Source of the DNA: an uncultured Clostridia bacterium
GTDB lineage: Bacteria; Bacillota; Clostridia; Monoglobales; Monoglobaceae
NCBI GenBank assembly: GCA_947625905.1
Contig: CANQQJ010000005.1
Location: 1 to 64,000, forward strand
Length of the DNA stretch: 64,000 nucleotides
Reading direction: 5' to 3'
Shown here: piece by piece, positions 24,868-33,406 of the stretch
Numbering within the stretch: position 1 is the first letter of the stretch
Layout: each line of letters starts with the position of its first letter
The notes under the pieces: generated by a model
Seen by the model: only the letters and a program-made list of their open reading frames with translations
What the model was told of the DNA's origin: nothing
Database searches by the model: none
Position numbers and translations under genes: made by a program

Positions 24868-26360
24868 TCAGATACCTCCGTGATCGGCCTAACCGCGGAA
24901 TAAATTTTTCGGTAGGCCGCATACTTCTTTTTATACTTCTCAGCAATCTCAGGCTGCGGAGTAAATATTTTTTTATACTTCACAAAACTTTTGCGTGCGG
25001 CGTTAAGGTCCCGTGCAGCTCCCATTACCACAGCCACAAGCATACATGTTCCGCAGGCTCCGGCTTCGGGAGCGTCCAAAGTGGTGAAAGGCCGGTCCAG
25101 GATGTTGGCCTTGATCTGCAGCCACACGTCGGAAGCAGCGCCGCCGCCCGTTGCGCACAAACCGCTCAAACAAATTCCGAAACTTTCCAAATGCTCCACA
25201 TTTACAAGCATCTCATACGCCACGCCTTCCATTAACGACTTATAAAGATCTATGGCGGTATGCTCGAGCGTAAGTCCGATCACAGCGCATTTTGACTCTC
25301 CGTCCATGTAGGGATTTGCCGCTCCCGCAAGATGCGGAAGGGTCAATATTGAGCCCGGCTCGGACGTAACTTTTTTGTCAAGCTCGGCAAATACGTTTTT
25401 TCCGGCCTTCTCAGCCGCTTGCTTCTCAGCGGCGGCAAAGCCGTCCCTGAACCACTTAAGCGCCGCCCCGCCTGTATATGACATGGCATAACACACATAG
25501 GTGTTGTCAAACACATACGGCACTACCGAATACCCTTCATCATACAGTTTTTCGTTCTCGGGTACCATGTCAAACATGGGCGTCACGCACTCGACGGTTC
25601 CGGTGCCGTCCACCGCGCTGCCGACTTCAAAGACACCCGCTCCCAAAGCCGCGGCCACTTGATCATGTCCTCCGCTTACTACCAAAACATCCTCCGAAAG
25701 GCACAGCCTCTCCGACAATTCTCTCAGGATAGTTCCGGCGGCTGTTCCCGTTGGCACGGGCCGCGACATAAGCTCGGGGTCAATCCCCGCTGCGTCAAAA
25801 ATTTCTTTACTCCATTGTTTTTTTCGTATATCAAACGCCATAGTCCTGGCGGCCAAAGAATAGTCGATCTGCCGCCTGCCTGTGAGCCGATACACAATAA
25901 AATCTTCTATCAGAAAAATATATTTTATCTTTTGATATATCTCCGGTTTGTTCTCTTTTATCCACATTATTTTCGGAATACTGTACATATGGTGCGGCTT
26001 CACGCCGGTAATTCGCGTCAGTTTTTTCTCGCCTATGCGCTCGCAGAGGCGGGCACACATGCTTTCGCCTCTCGGGTCGGTGTACAGCATGGACGGCAGG
26101 AGTACGCGGCCGCGATCGTCGACGGCCGCAAAGGTCTCACCGAAAGTGGACACGCCCATAGCCAAGATCGGATATTTCTCTGCCGCACATCGTATCACAT
26201 CGCATACGGCCTCAAATATTTTCTCTCCGTCTATCTCGTGCTCTCCTCCGACACGCTTCACATCGTATTCCCTATACTCTTTATGGATAAACTCTCCCGC
26301 GGTATTATAGACCGTAAATTTACAGCCCGTAGTGCCGACGTCAAGTCCTCCTATCAACAT
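24864..26360 (-). CDS. FGGY-family carbohydrate kinase
   Basis: The ATG at 26360 (MLIGGLDVGTTG) is chosen because GGGGGCGGAAG lies directly before it and the conserved phosphate-binding motif then starts at residue 6; this gives 498 aa. Further marks are GVSTFGETFAAVD, LTGRRQIDYSLAARTM, VVSGGHDQVAAALGAG with the catalytic Asp, and LCATGGGAASDVW. Xylulokinase, gluconokinase, fuculokinase and rhamnulokinase are all FGGY kinases, and the exact substrate cannot be read here. It lies 20 bases after the phosphotriesterase-like gene. Given the L-fucose-isomerase-like enzyme in the same operon, a ketose is the likely substrate. Confidence 0.9.
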   Translation of the reverse strand: MLIGGLDVGTTGCKFTVYNTAGEFIHKEYREYDVKRVGGEHEIDGEKIFEAVCDVIRCAAEKYPILAMGVSTFGETFAAVDDRGRVLLPSMLYTDPRGESMCARLCERIGEKKLTRITGVKPHHMYSIPKIMWIKENKPEIYQKIKYIFLIEDFIVYRLTGRRQIDYSLAARTMAFDIRKKQWSKEIFDAAGIDPELMSRPVPTGTAAGTILRELSERLCLSEDVLVVSGGHDQVAAALGAGVFEVGSAVDGTGTVECVTPMFDMVPENEKLYDEGYSVVPYVFDNTYVCYAMSYTGGAALKWFRDGFAAAEKQAAEKAGKNVFAELDKKVTSEPGSILTLPHLAGAANPYMDGESKCAVIGLTLEHTAIDLYKSLMEGVAYEMLVNVEHLESFGICLSGLCATGGGAASDVWLQIKANILDRPFTTLDAPEAGACGTCMLVAVVMGAARDLNAARKSFVKYKKIFTPQPEIAEKYKKKYAAYRKIYSAVRPITEVSE

Positions 26361-26380
26361 ATCTTCCGCCCCCTTATACA

Positions 26381-27322
26381 TTACACATTCAGCGCGCATA
26401 ACGCGTTTTCACGGAGAATATGCTCACATTCCTCCGGATCTCCTCCGGCGCCGTAAAAGGCCGGCATAACCTTTTCAAACATATGCCCGAAACGCTTAGT
26501 CTGCTCCTCGACCGTAAGCTCTGTTCCAAGATTGCCGACTCTTCCGAAATCGCAATACATACACAGGTCATTCCCGATCAAAAGACTTTCGGCAAGTCCT
26601 CTTCTGCAAAGCTCCGCGAGCTCGCCTCCGATTTTCTCTAAGCTGTACGGCACGCAGTGGCACTGGTCAACCACAACTCGGCAGCCTCGGCAGATTATGC
26701 TTTCCCAATAATCCGCGTCGGGTCGTCTGGCGGAATGACCCATAAGTATTTTATCGGGATCCGCACCCGCTTTGGTCAATATGTCTATTTGCTCATGCGC
26801 CATATTGCCGGTATGGATGCAGTGAACGTAAAGCGGCAGTCCGGTTTCGCGCTGAACGATGCCAAGAGCCGTCAGACGCTTGATATTATCCGCCGTCATT
26901 CCGTCAGTGTCGGAAGCGCATTTTAATATGCCCGGTCTCACGCCGCAGTTTTCGGCGTTTTGGCAGTCTCTGAGCAGCCATTCCGCCAGGTCCTCGGGGG
27001 TCCGCTCGTTTGTCACGCACGAGGGAAAGTAATAAAATCCCGTGGAGGCCACGATTGGCACTTCCGCCTTTTCAGACACGGCGGCAAGGAATCTTATATC
27101 GCGTCCCATATCTATCGGGGTGCCGTCCACAAACAGGCTGATACCGTATTCTTTCTTGAGCTGGCGCAGGACCTGCGCGGCATACTCGACAAATTTCTCC
27201 TCATCAAGCCAGCTTTTTCCGAATGTGTGCAGCATATCATTCGACAGGCATCTAATATGATCGTGTATCAATACGCTCCCCGGTCCCGGCTCCGATATCG
27301 CTCCGGTTACAGTGTAGATCAT
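26381..27322 (-). CDS. Phosphotriesterase-family metal-dependent hydrolase (putative sugar lactonase)
   Basis: The 313-aa protein carries the binuclear-metal ligands of the phosphotriesterase family: H20-x-H22 (LIHDHIRCL), the Lys of GILKCASD that would be carbamylated, His in LYVHCIHTGN, His in LMGHSARRPD and Asp in LLIGNDLCMYCDFGR. Bacterial relatives outside the organophosphatases hydrolyse lactones of sugars or sugar phosphates. RBS GGGAGG precedes the ATG. It lies 18 bases after the isomerase gene and 20 before the kinase. A lactonase in an isomerase-kinase-aldolase operon suggests the pathway starts from, or passes through, an aldonolactone (inference). Confidence 0.85.
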   Translation of the reverse strand: MIYTVTGAISEPGPGSVLIHDHIRCLSNDMLHTFGKSWLDEEKFVEYAAQVLRQLKKEYGISLFVDGTPIDMGRDIRFLAAVSEKAEVPIVASTGFYYFPSCVTNERTPEDLAEWLLRDCQNAENCGVRPGILKCASDTDGMTADNIKRLTALGIVQRETGLPLYVHCIHTGNMAHEQIDILTKAGADPDKILMGHSARRPDADYWESIICRGCRVVVDQCHCVPYSLEKIGGELAELCRRGLAESLLIGNDLCMYCDFGRVGNLGTELTVEEQTKRFGHMFEKVMPAFYGAGGDPEECEHILRENALCALNV

Positions 27323-27340
27323 AAACTTTCCTCCCGCTTT

Positions 27341-28738
27341 TTAAAGCTCCATAATATCATAGCCCAGATAGTATCTAAAGGCTTCGTCAAGTATTTTTGC
27401 CATGTGTCCCACGCCAACGACCGTGTGGTGCCTGAATCCCTCTCTGCCAAGCTTGAGCAGCTTTTTCTGCAAATCGTCGATCACTGCCACGCCTCCGCAG
27501 CCGAAAAATTCTTTCTCTATCTCATCATCGGTAAACTCTCCCTCTCCCATATAGAAGGTGAGCTTGCCGTTCTCGGTCTTGCAGTTTGAGAACGTCATGG
27601 GGAAGGCGGCTATTCTTCCCTCGTTGCTGCCCCAGCCGCAGCCCGGACAGCCCTTGGCGAACATCTTATGGTCCGTGACTGTGCCTTTGCCCTTCATAAG
27701 CGACTGCGCCGTGGAACCGCAGTGGAACAGTATCACCTTATCGGGATCATCGCCGTAGTTGTTGTTCCAGTCCACGCAGGCGGTCGGCTTCTCGGATGCA
27801 AGCGCCATTGAATACATGTTGATAGCCGAGCACAGGTCTATCTCGCACGAGGCAACAATCCCTCGGTCGTTCAGTTCACTCAAAAGAACACAGGGCGCTA
27901 TACCCAGTATCTCGTGCATTTCGTCCCAGCAGCGGATGGTCACGCAGTCGAGTTTATATTCTTCTATGTAGTCATCGATCACCACCGAAAGCTTTGCCAA
28001 AGTGCTCATCTTATCCTCGGGAACAAGCGAGAAATCGGTGTAGTCCTTTAAATATTCCGCGCGCTGTTTGACCTTTTCGTCATCGTCGGCGTATTGATCA
28101 ATGCGGCAGAACACCTCTGACAGGTCAAATGTCTCACAGCTTATGCCGTACTTCTGCAGAGTTATCTCGTCGTACCTGACTGTCTTGAATTTAGACGTTC
28201 TGGCTCCCAGAATTCCTATCGAGAACCGTTTCATTCCGTTTGCCACTCTGCAGATCGCGGCAAAGTCGTTGAGGTTTTGCCGAAACTCCGATGTGAGCGG
28301 ATGGACCACATGGGGCGCAAGCGCAGTATACTTGATGCCGTACTGATGAAAAACATCTTCAATGCTGAACTTGCCGCAGTAGGCGTCACGTCGGTGTTCA
28401 AAATCCATTTTTCCTATCTCATCCGGATACGCCTGTATAAGAATGGGCTTTCCCGCGTCTTGAAGAGCCGCCACCGCGCCGTTTTCATCACCGAAATTGG
28501 GCAGCGACAGGATCACCCCGTCATATTCGCCCTCGTGCTCGCGCAGCCACTCGGCATACGCCCGGCCCTCCGCGCGGCTCTCAACCGCTCCGTATCGAGT
28601 CATTTCCGCCGGAGGCATAAGGAAGTCATAGCCTGCCTCCTTTACCGCACGGCTCATCTCCTCACGGGCGGTTCCTATCAGGCTTTCAGGGAAAAATCCC
28701 CTATTGCCAAAATACAGTGCAAATACCTGTTTTTTCAT
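27341..28738 (-). CDS. L-fucose isomerase-like protein
   Basis: The start at 28738 (MKKQVFALYF) has GGAGGGAG 5-8 bases before it and gives 465 aa; an upstream ATG at 28756 overlaps that ribosome site. The fold is that of the L-fucose/L-arabinose isomerase group: LYFGNRGFFPESL at the N-terminus, SLPNFGDENG, then the metal-site region IRCWDEMHEILGIAPC, LSELNDRG and SCEIDLCSA. Known members interconvert aldoses and ketoses with Mn2+; others act on sulfoquinovose or are uncharacterised. It is first in the eight-gene operon, just after a shared-type promoter, and divergent from the PocR-AraC regulator. Confidence 0.87.
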   Translation of the reverse strand: MKKQVFALYFGNRGFFPESLIGTAREEMSRAVKEAGYDFLMPPAEMTRYGAVESRAEGRAYAEWLREHEGEYDGVILSLPNFGDENGAVAALQDAGKPILIQAYPDEIGKMDFEHRRDAYCGKFSIEDVFHQYGIKYTALAPHVVHPLTSEFRQNLNDFAAICRVANGMKRFSIGILGARTSKFKTVRYDEITLQKYGISCETFDLSEVFCRIDQYADDDEKVKQRAEYLKDYTDFSLVPEDKMSTLAKLSVVIDDYIEEYKLDCVTIRCWDEMHEILGIAPCVLLSELNDRGIVASCEIDLCSAINMYSMALASEKPTACVDWNNNYGDDPDKVILFHCGSTAQSLMKGKGTVTDHKMFAKGCPGCGWGSNEGRIAAFPMTFSNCKTENGKLTFYMGEGEFTDDEIEKEFFGCGGVAVIDDLQKKLLKLGREGFRHHTVVGVGHMAKILDEAFRYYLGYDIMEL

Positions 28739-28800
28739 CTTTCTCTCCCTCCACAACTTATAATTTACAGTGTTGCTATATAATAGTTTCTTTTATGCTA

Positions 28801-28828
28801 TTGATTTTATCAGATTTTGTGCTATAAT
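28801..28828 (+). promoter_or_regulatory. Candidate promoter of the PocR-AraC regulator gene
   Basis: TTGATT (28801-28806) and TATAAT (28823-28828) are 16 bases apart. The -10 directly abuts the minus-strand promoter of the isomerase operon, so the two divergent promoters are face to face and likely interfere. Confidence 0.6.
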
Positions 28829-28860
28829 TATAGATAATATTATATAAAAAACTGTATTTT
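28829..28860 (-). promoter_or_regulatory. Shared-type promoter/operator box of the isomerase operon
   Basis: On the minus strand ATACAGTTTTT (box 28860-28847) is followed 13 bases later by CTATA (28833-28829). The same arrangement occurs at 55664-55696, 55839-55869 and 61010-61041. It lies about 90 bases upstream of the isomerase start codon. Confidence 0.6.
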
Positions 28861-28882
28861 TGTTTCGGAAAGGATGATTTTT

Positions 28883-29728
28883 ATGAACTCTATTCTCTAT
28901 GATGAGAAGATCAACGGATTGTTTGAGCAATTCTATACCCTGACCGGCATTCGAATCGCTCTCTATGACGCCAACTACAATAAGATTACTTCCTATCCCA
29001 GAGGATCATCCGGATTTTGTCTGCTCCTGCGCGAAAACGAGGAATTTGACACCTTATGCCACGAATGTGATGTTAACGCCTTTACAAAATGCCAGAAAAC
29101 ACAGCGCGGCTTTATGTACAGATGCCATCTCGGACTTCTGGAGATCGCCGCTCCTATTATTGACAACGGCATAATCTTGGGATATATCATGCTGGGGCAG
29201 GTCACCGACAACAAAAACAAAGATGAACTGGCGCAGAATCTGACAGACATCTGCAGCAAGTATTTCGACAGTGATCTGATCTTGAAAGAGGCAAAACACA
29301 TCAAATACAAAAACGCCAAGCAAATGTACGCGGCAGAGGGAATTTTGGGCACATGTATCAGTCATATCCTGCTTAAAAAGATGATAAACATTCCCACGCA
29401 AACTCTGTTCTCGCAGATCGAGATGTTTATAGACGAACACCTTTGCGACGACCTGACGATCGACCGTTTGTGCGACGAATTTAACATCAGCCGCACACAC
29501 CTTTATAACATTACGAACAAACATGTCAGCACGGGCATTGCATCATTCATACGCTATAAGCGGATGAACCACGCGAAATACCTGCTTGAAAACACAAAAA
29601 TTTCCATTGCCGACGTAGCCGAGGCTGTGGGGTTCAATGATTATAATTATTTTTTAAAGGTATTTAAGAAAACATATCACGTGTCGCCTAAAAAATTCGT
29701 TCTTTCCAAAACGGGTCAAAATAAATAA
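28883..29728 (+). CDS. AraC-family regulator with N-terminal PocR ligand-binding domain
   Basis: The ATG at 28883 (MNSILYDEK) has AGGA 8 bases before it; an ATG at 28874 overlaps the ribosome site. The 281-aa product has a PocR-type sensory domain (about 5-165) with conserved cysteines in FDTLCHECDVNAF, FTKCQKTQRG and MYRCHLGLLE, followed by AIIDNGIILGYIMLGQ-like core strands. The C-terminal AraC domain has two helix-turn-helix motifs (LTIDRLCDEFNISRTHLYNI; ISIADVAEAVGFNDYNYFLK). PocR domains sense small hydrocarbon-derived ligands such as 1,2-propanediol, which is also a product of deoxysugar breakdown. It probably activates the divergent isomerase operon and possibly the other promoters carrying the same box. 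Confidence 0.9.
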   Translation: MNSILYDEKINGLFEQFYTLTGIRIALYDANYNKITSYPRGSSGFCLLLRENEEFDTLCHECDVNAFTKCQKTQRGFMYRCHLGLLEIAAPIIDNGIILGYIMLGQVTDNKNKDELAQNLTDICSKYFDSDLILKEAKHIKYKNAKQMYAAEGILGTCISHILLKKMINIPTQTLFSQIEMFIDEHLCDDLTIDRLCDEFNISRTHLYNITNKHVSTGIASFIRYKRMNHAKYLLENTKISIADVAEAVGFNDYNYFLKVFKKTYHVSPKKFVLSKTGQNK

Positions 29729-29748
29729 CGAATAACGGATATTTGTAT

Positions 29749-29776
29749 TGACAACCCGTGATAATTATAGTAAACT
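29749..29776 (+). promoter_or_regulatory. Promoter of the MBL hydrolase / GH28-like pair
   Basis: TTGACA (near 29749-29754) is followed after about 16 bases by TAAACT (29771-29776). It lies just after the stop of the PocR-AraC gene and starts a leader of about 95 bases. Confidence 0.5.
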
Positions 29777-29784
29777 AAGTTTAG

Positions 29785-29835
29785 GATACAGAGAACGGGA
29801 GACGTATCAAGGCAAAACTCGGACGGGTTTTGTTT
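29785..29835 (+). promoter_or_regulatory. Structured 5' leader with two hairpins
   Basis: GATAC (29785-29789) pairs with GTATC (29804-29808), and CAAAAC (29813-29818) with GTTTTG (29827-29832), the second followed by TTTTG. An alternative pairing of GAGAC (29799-29803) with GTCTC (about 29839-29843) is possible. This could be an attenuator or RNA sensor; I do not recognise a known riboswitch class. Confidence 0.35.
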
Positions 29836-29877
29836 TGTGTCTCTTTTCTTTATAATTTAAAAAGGGAGTTGACAAAA

Positions 29878-30675
29878 ATGGAACAGCCTTGGGAAGGATA
29901 TTTTCCGCCGATAAAAATATGGGGCAATCTTTACTTTGTGGGCACAAAGCCCGCTTCAACACACATTATTGACACGGGCGACGGGCTTATTATGCTTGAC
30001 AGCGGCTACCAGCATTCGTTATACCTGGTTCTTTACAATATGTATAAGATCGGCCTTGATCCCGACGACTTAAAGTACATTATTCACACCCACGGCCATA
30101 TTGACCACATGGGAGCTACACGAGCTTTGGTTGAAATGACGGGCGCGAAAACCGTCATAGGACGTGCGGACCGCGACGTAGCAAACGGCAAGCTCGATCT
30201 TTCGTATGCCAAAGAGCTTGGCATGGAATATACCGAGTATTTTGAACCGGATATCCTTTTGGACGACGGCGATAAATTCACGCTCGGAAACACTGTTATT
30301 GACTGCGTCGCCACACCGGGACACACGCCCGGCGCCATGTCATACTTTTTTGATGCCGTATACGGCGGCGAGAGCTATCGCGTCGGACTTCAGGGCGGCA
30401 TGGGCATTAACACCATGTGCCGCGAATTTTTGGACAAGTACGGCCTATCATATTCCTGCCGCGACGACTTTATAAAAGCCATGGATAACCAAGCTGATAT
30501 TAAGGTTGACATTTTCCTCGGCAATCATATGCAGCACAATCATACCGAGGAAAAATACAAAAAGCAGCTTGACGGCGACGAGAGAGCATTCATTGATCCC
30601 GATGAATGGAAGACTTACATACCATGGGCAAAACAAAATCTTCTTAATATGATAGAGCGGGAAAATCGGCAGTAA
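29878..30675 (+). CDS. Metallo-beta-lactamase-fold hydrolase
   Basis: The start at 29878 (MEQPWEGYF) follows AGGGAG and gives 265 aa. The zinc motif H72-G-H74-I-D76-H77 (IHTHGHIDHMG) is complete, and CVATPGHTPGAMSYFF supplies the next histidine ligand. The N-terminal ASTHIIDTGDGLIMLDSGY is typical of the fold. The family covers glyoxalase II, lactonases and phosphodiesterases, so the function is open; a lactonase or thioesterase step in sugar-acid metabolism would fit the neighbours. It lies 22 bases before the GH28-like gene and is cotranscribed with it. There is no export signal. Confidence 0.87.
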   Translation: MEQPWEGYFPPIKIWGNLYFVGTKPASTHIIDTGDGLIMLDSGYQHSLYLVLYNMYKIGLDPDDLKYIIHTHGHIDHMGATRALVEMTGAKTVIGRADRDVANGKLDLSYAKELGMEYTEYFEPDILLDDGDKFTLGNTVIDCVATPGHTPGAMSYFFDAVYGGESYRVGLQGGMGINTMCREFLDKYGLSYSCRDDFIKAMDNQADIKVDIFLGNHMQHNHTEEKYKKQLDGDERAFIDPDEWKTYIPWAKQNLLNMIERENRQ

Positions 30676-30697
30676 GCCCCGAAAATGGAGGTATATT

Positions 30698-32050
30698 ATG
30701 AACATACGATACGTGACAGACTTCGGAGCTGTTCCGTTTTCCGAAGATCCACAAACCGAAATGCTGCAGCGGGCCATCGACCATTGCTTTAAAATCGGCG
30801 GCGGTGAAGTGCGCGTTCCCGCGGGCGACTTTTTGACCGGCGGTCTGCGGCTGCGCTCAAACGTGCGGCTTTATTTGGAACAGGGCGCGCACTTGATCGG
30901 CAGCAGGGAGCCCAAAGACTACTTCGCCGTTTTATCGGATAAGCTTGAGCCTCTTGCGCCGAATGACTTGACCGACGTTTTGTGGAAGCCCGTTGATGTC
31001 CGCAAAAATTTTGATCATATGAACCGCGCGGGAAGCTCCTGGAACAACGCGCTGATCCGCGCCATTGACGCGGATAATATAGCAATAATCGGTGAAAACG
31101 GCTCATACATCGACGGCAGAGACTGCTTCGACATATCGGGTGAGGAACACTATCGCGGTCCTCACGCAGTGAATTTTTTTCGCTGCAGCAACATAATTTT
31201 TAAGGGTTATGAGATAAAAAACAGCGCCAACTGGGCTCACGCTTTGTTTGACTGCACTAATATCCAGATGGAAAACGTCACTGTGACCGCAGGTCACGAC
31301 GGCATACACCTGACCTCCTGCAGAAACATTGATATACGCCGCTGCGATTTTTATACCGGTGACGACTGCATTGCCGGCATCGACAACCTGAATATGTCTG
31401 TCAGCGACTGCGTGCTTAACACCGCGTGCAGCGCCTTCCGCTTCGGCGGCACAAACGCCGTGATTGAAAAATGTCGTATTTTCGGCCCGGCCAAATACCT
31501 GTTCAGAGGCAGCCTGTCGGACGAGGAAAAACGAAACGGCGGGCAGCCGGTCGGCGGACGCAGAAATATGCTCAGCGCGTTTACCTATTATGCCGATTTT
31601 TCAAGAAATATCAGCCGACCGGCAGGGCACATATTAATGACCGACTGCGACATCTCAAACGCGGACCGCTTTCTGCACTATAACTATTCCGGAAATGAGC
31701 CTTGGCAGAGAAACAAGCCGCTCGAGGAGATCACGTTCAAACGTATCAAAGCGCGCGGCATCAAAAATCCGCTCACAGCCTATGGCAGCTCGGATATTCC
31801 GATACGGCTCGCGCTTGAGGACTGCGAGATCAGCTTTTCCGAAAACCGCGCGCCCGAAGCGTTTATGCACCTTTGCAACTACGACAAGGTGCTGCTTAAA
31901 AACACAACGGTTAAAAACGTTAATGGCGGCGAGCTTATCAAATCCTGGAGCGAGGGCGGAGAAATAGTGGCCGATAATTTTGATACCTACGGCTTTGACG
32001 GCGAATTTTTGAAAATCACCGATGAACCGTTTGTATGCGGTGCAATATAA
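30698..32050 (+). CDS. GH28-like (polygalacturonase-fold) enzyme, cytoplasmic
   Basis: The 450-aa protein is a right-handed parallel beta-helix of the pectate-lyase/GH28 type. It begins with YVTDFGAVPF and GGGEVRVPAGDFLTGGLRL, the usual N-terminal signature. The three acidic residues expected in GH28 are present as D201 (AGHDGIHL) and D222-D223 (TGDDCIAG). The GHG and RIK motifs of classical polygalacturonases are not evident, the equivalent region reading SAFRFGGTN, so specificity may differ. No signal peptide is seen, implying action on imported oligogalacturonide-like material. RBS GGAGG precedes the ATG, and a strong terminator follows directly. Confidence 0.85.
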   Translation: MNIRYVTDFGAVPFSEDPQTEMLQRAIDHCFKIGGGEVRVPAGDFLTGGLRLRSNVRLYLEQGAHLIGSREPKDYFAVLSDKLEPLAPNDLTDVLWKPVDVRKNFDHMNRAGSSWNNALIRAIDADNIAIIGENGSYIDGRDCFDISGEEHYRGPHAVNFFRCSNIIFKGYEIKNSANWAHALFDCTNIQMENVTVTAGHDGIHLTSCRNIDIRRCDFYTGDDCIAGIDNLNMSVSDCVLNTACSAFRFGGTNAVIEKCRIFGPAKYLFRGSLSDEEKRNGGQPVGGRRNMLSAFTYYADFSRNISRPAGHILMTDCDISNADRFLHYNYSGNEPWQRNKPLEEITFKRIKARGIKNPLTAYGSSDIPIRLALEDCEISFSENRAPEAFMHLCNYDKVLLKNTTVKNVNGGELIKSWSEGGEIVADNFDTYGFDGEFLKITDEPFVCGAI

Positions 32051-32052
32051 AA

Positions 32053-32078
32053 GGGCTGTGAAAAACAGCCCTTTTTTT
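32053..32078. terminator. Rho-independent terminator after the GH28-like gene
   Basis: GGGCTGT (32053-32059) pairs with ACAGCCC (32065-32071), with loop GAAAA and a run of seven T. The A-rich left side lets it also serve the convergent gene ending at 32077. Confidence 0.92.
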
Positions 32079-33342
32079 ATGACTTATAAAACATTGTATA
32101 ATAAGGCCACAGTACGGAGTATCTGTCGCGCAGGTCTTTTGCGAACCATACGGCGTTATCGATCATTTCTTTTCCGTACATACTCTCAAAATCCGAAAAG
32201 TCAAGAGCGACACTCTTAAGATATTCCTTCATTTTGATAGATGACGGAGGCTCGGCCAACGCAGCCTTAATATCGTGCCACTTGGTTTGATATATCTTGA
32301 TATCGCCGCTTTTGTAGCGTCCCCACTTAGTTTGAAGATCTATCACCTCGTCGGCGGCTATGCCGTAAATCTCCTTTATCTTCCTCCTCCAAGCGGTCTC
32401 ATGAAACGGTTCAGCCTCGCTTGGCTCGTCAAGCTTTAAAAGCTGCTCACGCATAATCTGCGTGCACACCGCGGAATATGCCACGTCGATCCCGTGACGG
32501 AAATACGGGCGGCTGTTCATAATGCCAAGAACTTCAAAAAAGTGAGACATATGATGCTCGCTGCCCGAGGCGGGTCGTGAATTACCCGAGTACGCCATCG
32601 CTATACCCACCCCGATCAGCGCCTCTGTCAGCGTTTGTATTGCAGATTCGTCTCTTGCCAGAAGTTTAGGGCCCAGGTCTTTTACCCGCATCAGCATATC
32701 ATACGTTAGGTTATATATGGTCTCGCAGAAATATTCTCCGTTCACAACGGCGCTCAGCTTCCAGTCGTTAAGACATGAAAATTTGCCTATTATGTCGCCG
32801 TATCCCGAAACGATAAGCTCTGTCGGAGCCGCTGCAAGCACCTCGGTGTCCGCTATGATAAATCGCGGCGTGTGAGCGGTGTATGTCACCTTCATATTGT
32901 CAAAAGTCATGGCGGCCGACACCGAAGCGTATCCGTCCATAGACGGCGCTGTTGCGACTATCGCGTATGGAAGCTTTTCTCGAAAGCTCACGTACTTGCA
33001 TAGATCTTGTATAACTCCGGAACCGATGCCCAGGATCAGATCAACATCGGAGTTTACTTTCGATCGAATGTCTGCGACCGCGCGCTCATCGGGAATCAGT
33101 ATGCCGTGTCGGACATCAAAAATTTGTTGTTTTGCGATCTTTCCGCAAAGCTGCTCCGCCACAGACTCGCCGCACACGGAATATGTATTGTCATCGGCCA
33201 CTATCAAGATTTTGTTATACGGCTCAAGCAAAGCTCCGATTTCCGCTATCGCGCCCTTTTTTATAACTGCTCTCTCAATTTCGCAATTATGGACTCTCCC
33301 GCATTCGCAGGATGTCGGTTTTAAAAGTGTTTCAAAATTCAT
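32077..33342 (-). CDS. Second glycerol-1-phosphate dehydrogenase-like protein (AraM family)
   Basis: The ATG at 33342 (MNFETLLKP) follows GGGAGA by 7 bases and gives 421 aa. It is a diverged paralogue of the protein at 10117-11460: LGIGSGVIQDLCKYVS, VATAPSMDGYASVSAAM and SRPASGSEHHMSHFFE match the nucleotide and metal sites of the family. The N-terminus also has a Cys-rich start (TSCECGRVHNCE), as in the first copy (KPCACGKPHVFD). The gene stands alone, convergent with the GH28-like gene and 130 bases from the upstream SLH gene end. Two copies in one glycan region suggest different substrates or different control. Confidence 0.87.
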   Translation of the reverse strand: MNFETLLKPTSCECGRVHNCEIERAVIKKGAIAEIGALLEPYNKILIVADDNTYSVCGESVAEQLCGKIAKQQIFDVRHGILIPDERAVADIRSKVNSDVDLILGIGSGVIQDLCKYVSFREKLPYAIVATAPSMDGYASVSAAMTFDNMKVTYTAHTPRFIIADTEVLAAAPTELIVSGYGDIIGKFSCLNDWKLSAVVNGEYFCETIYNLTYDMLMRVKDLGPKLLARDESAIQTLTEALIGVGIAMAYSGNSRPASGSEHHMSHFFEVLGIMNSRPYFRHGIDVAYSAVCTQIMREQLLKLDEPSEAEPFHETAWRRKIKEIYGIAADEVIDLQTKWGRYKSGDIKIYQTKWHDIKAALAEPPSSIKMKEYLKSVALDFSDFESMYGKEMIDNAVWFAKDLRDRYSVLWPYYTMFYKS

Positions 33343-33406
33343 TTTGTTATCTCCCAAGTCTATCACTAATTAAGCGTAAGCTGAAAAGCTCTGATACGAC
33401 GTTTTA

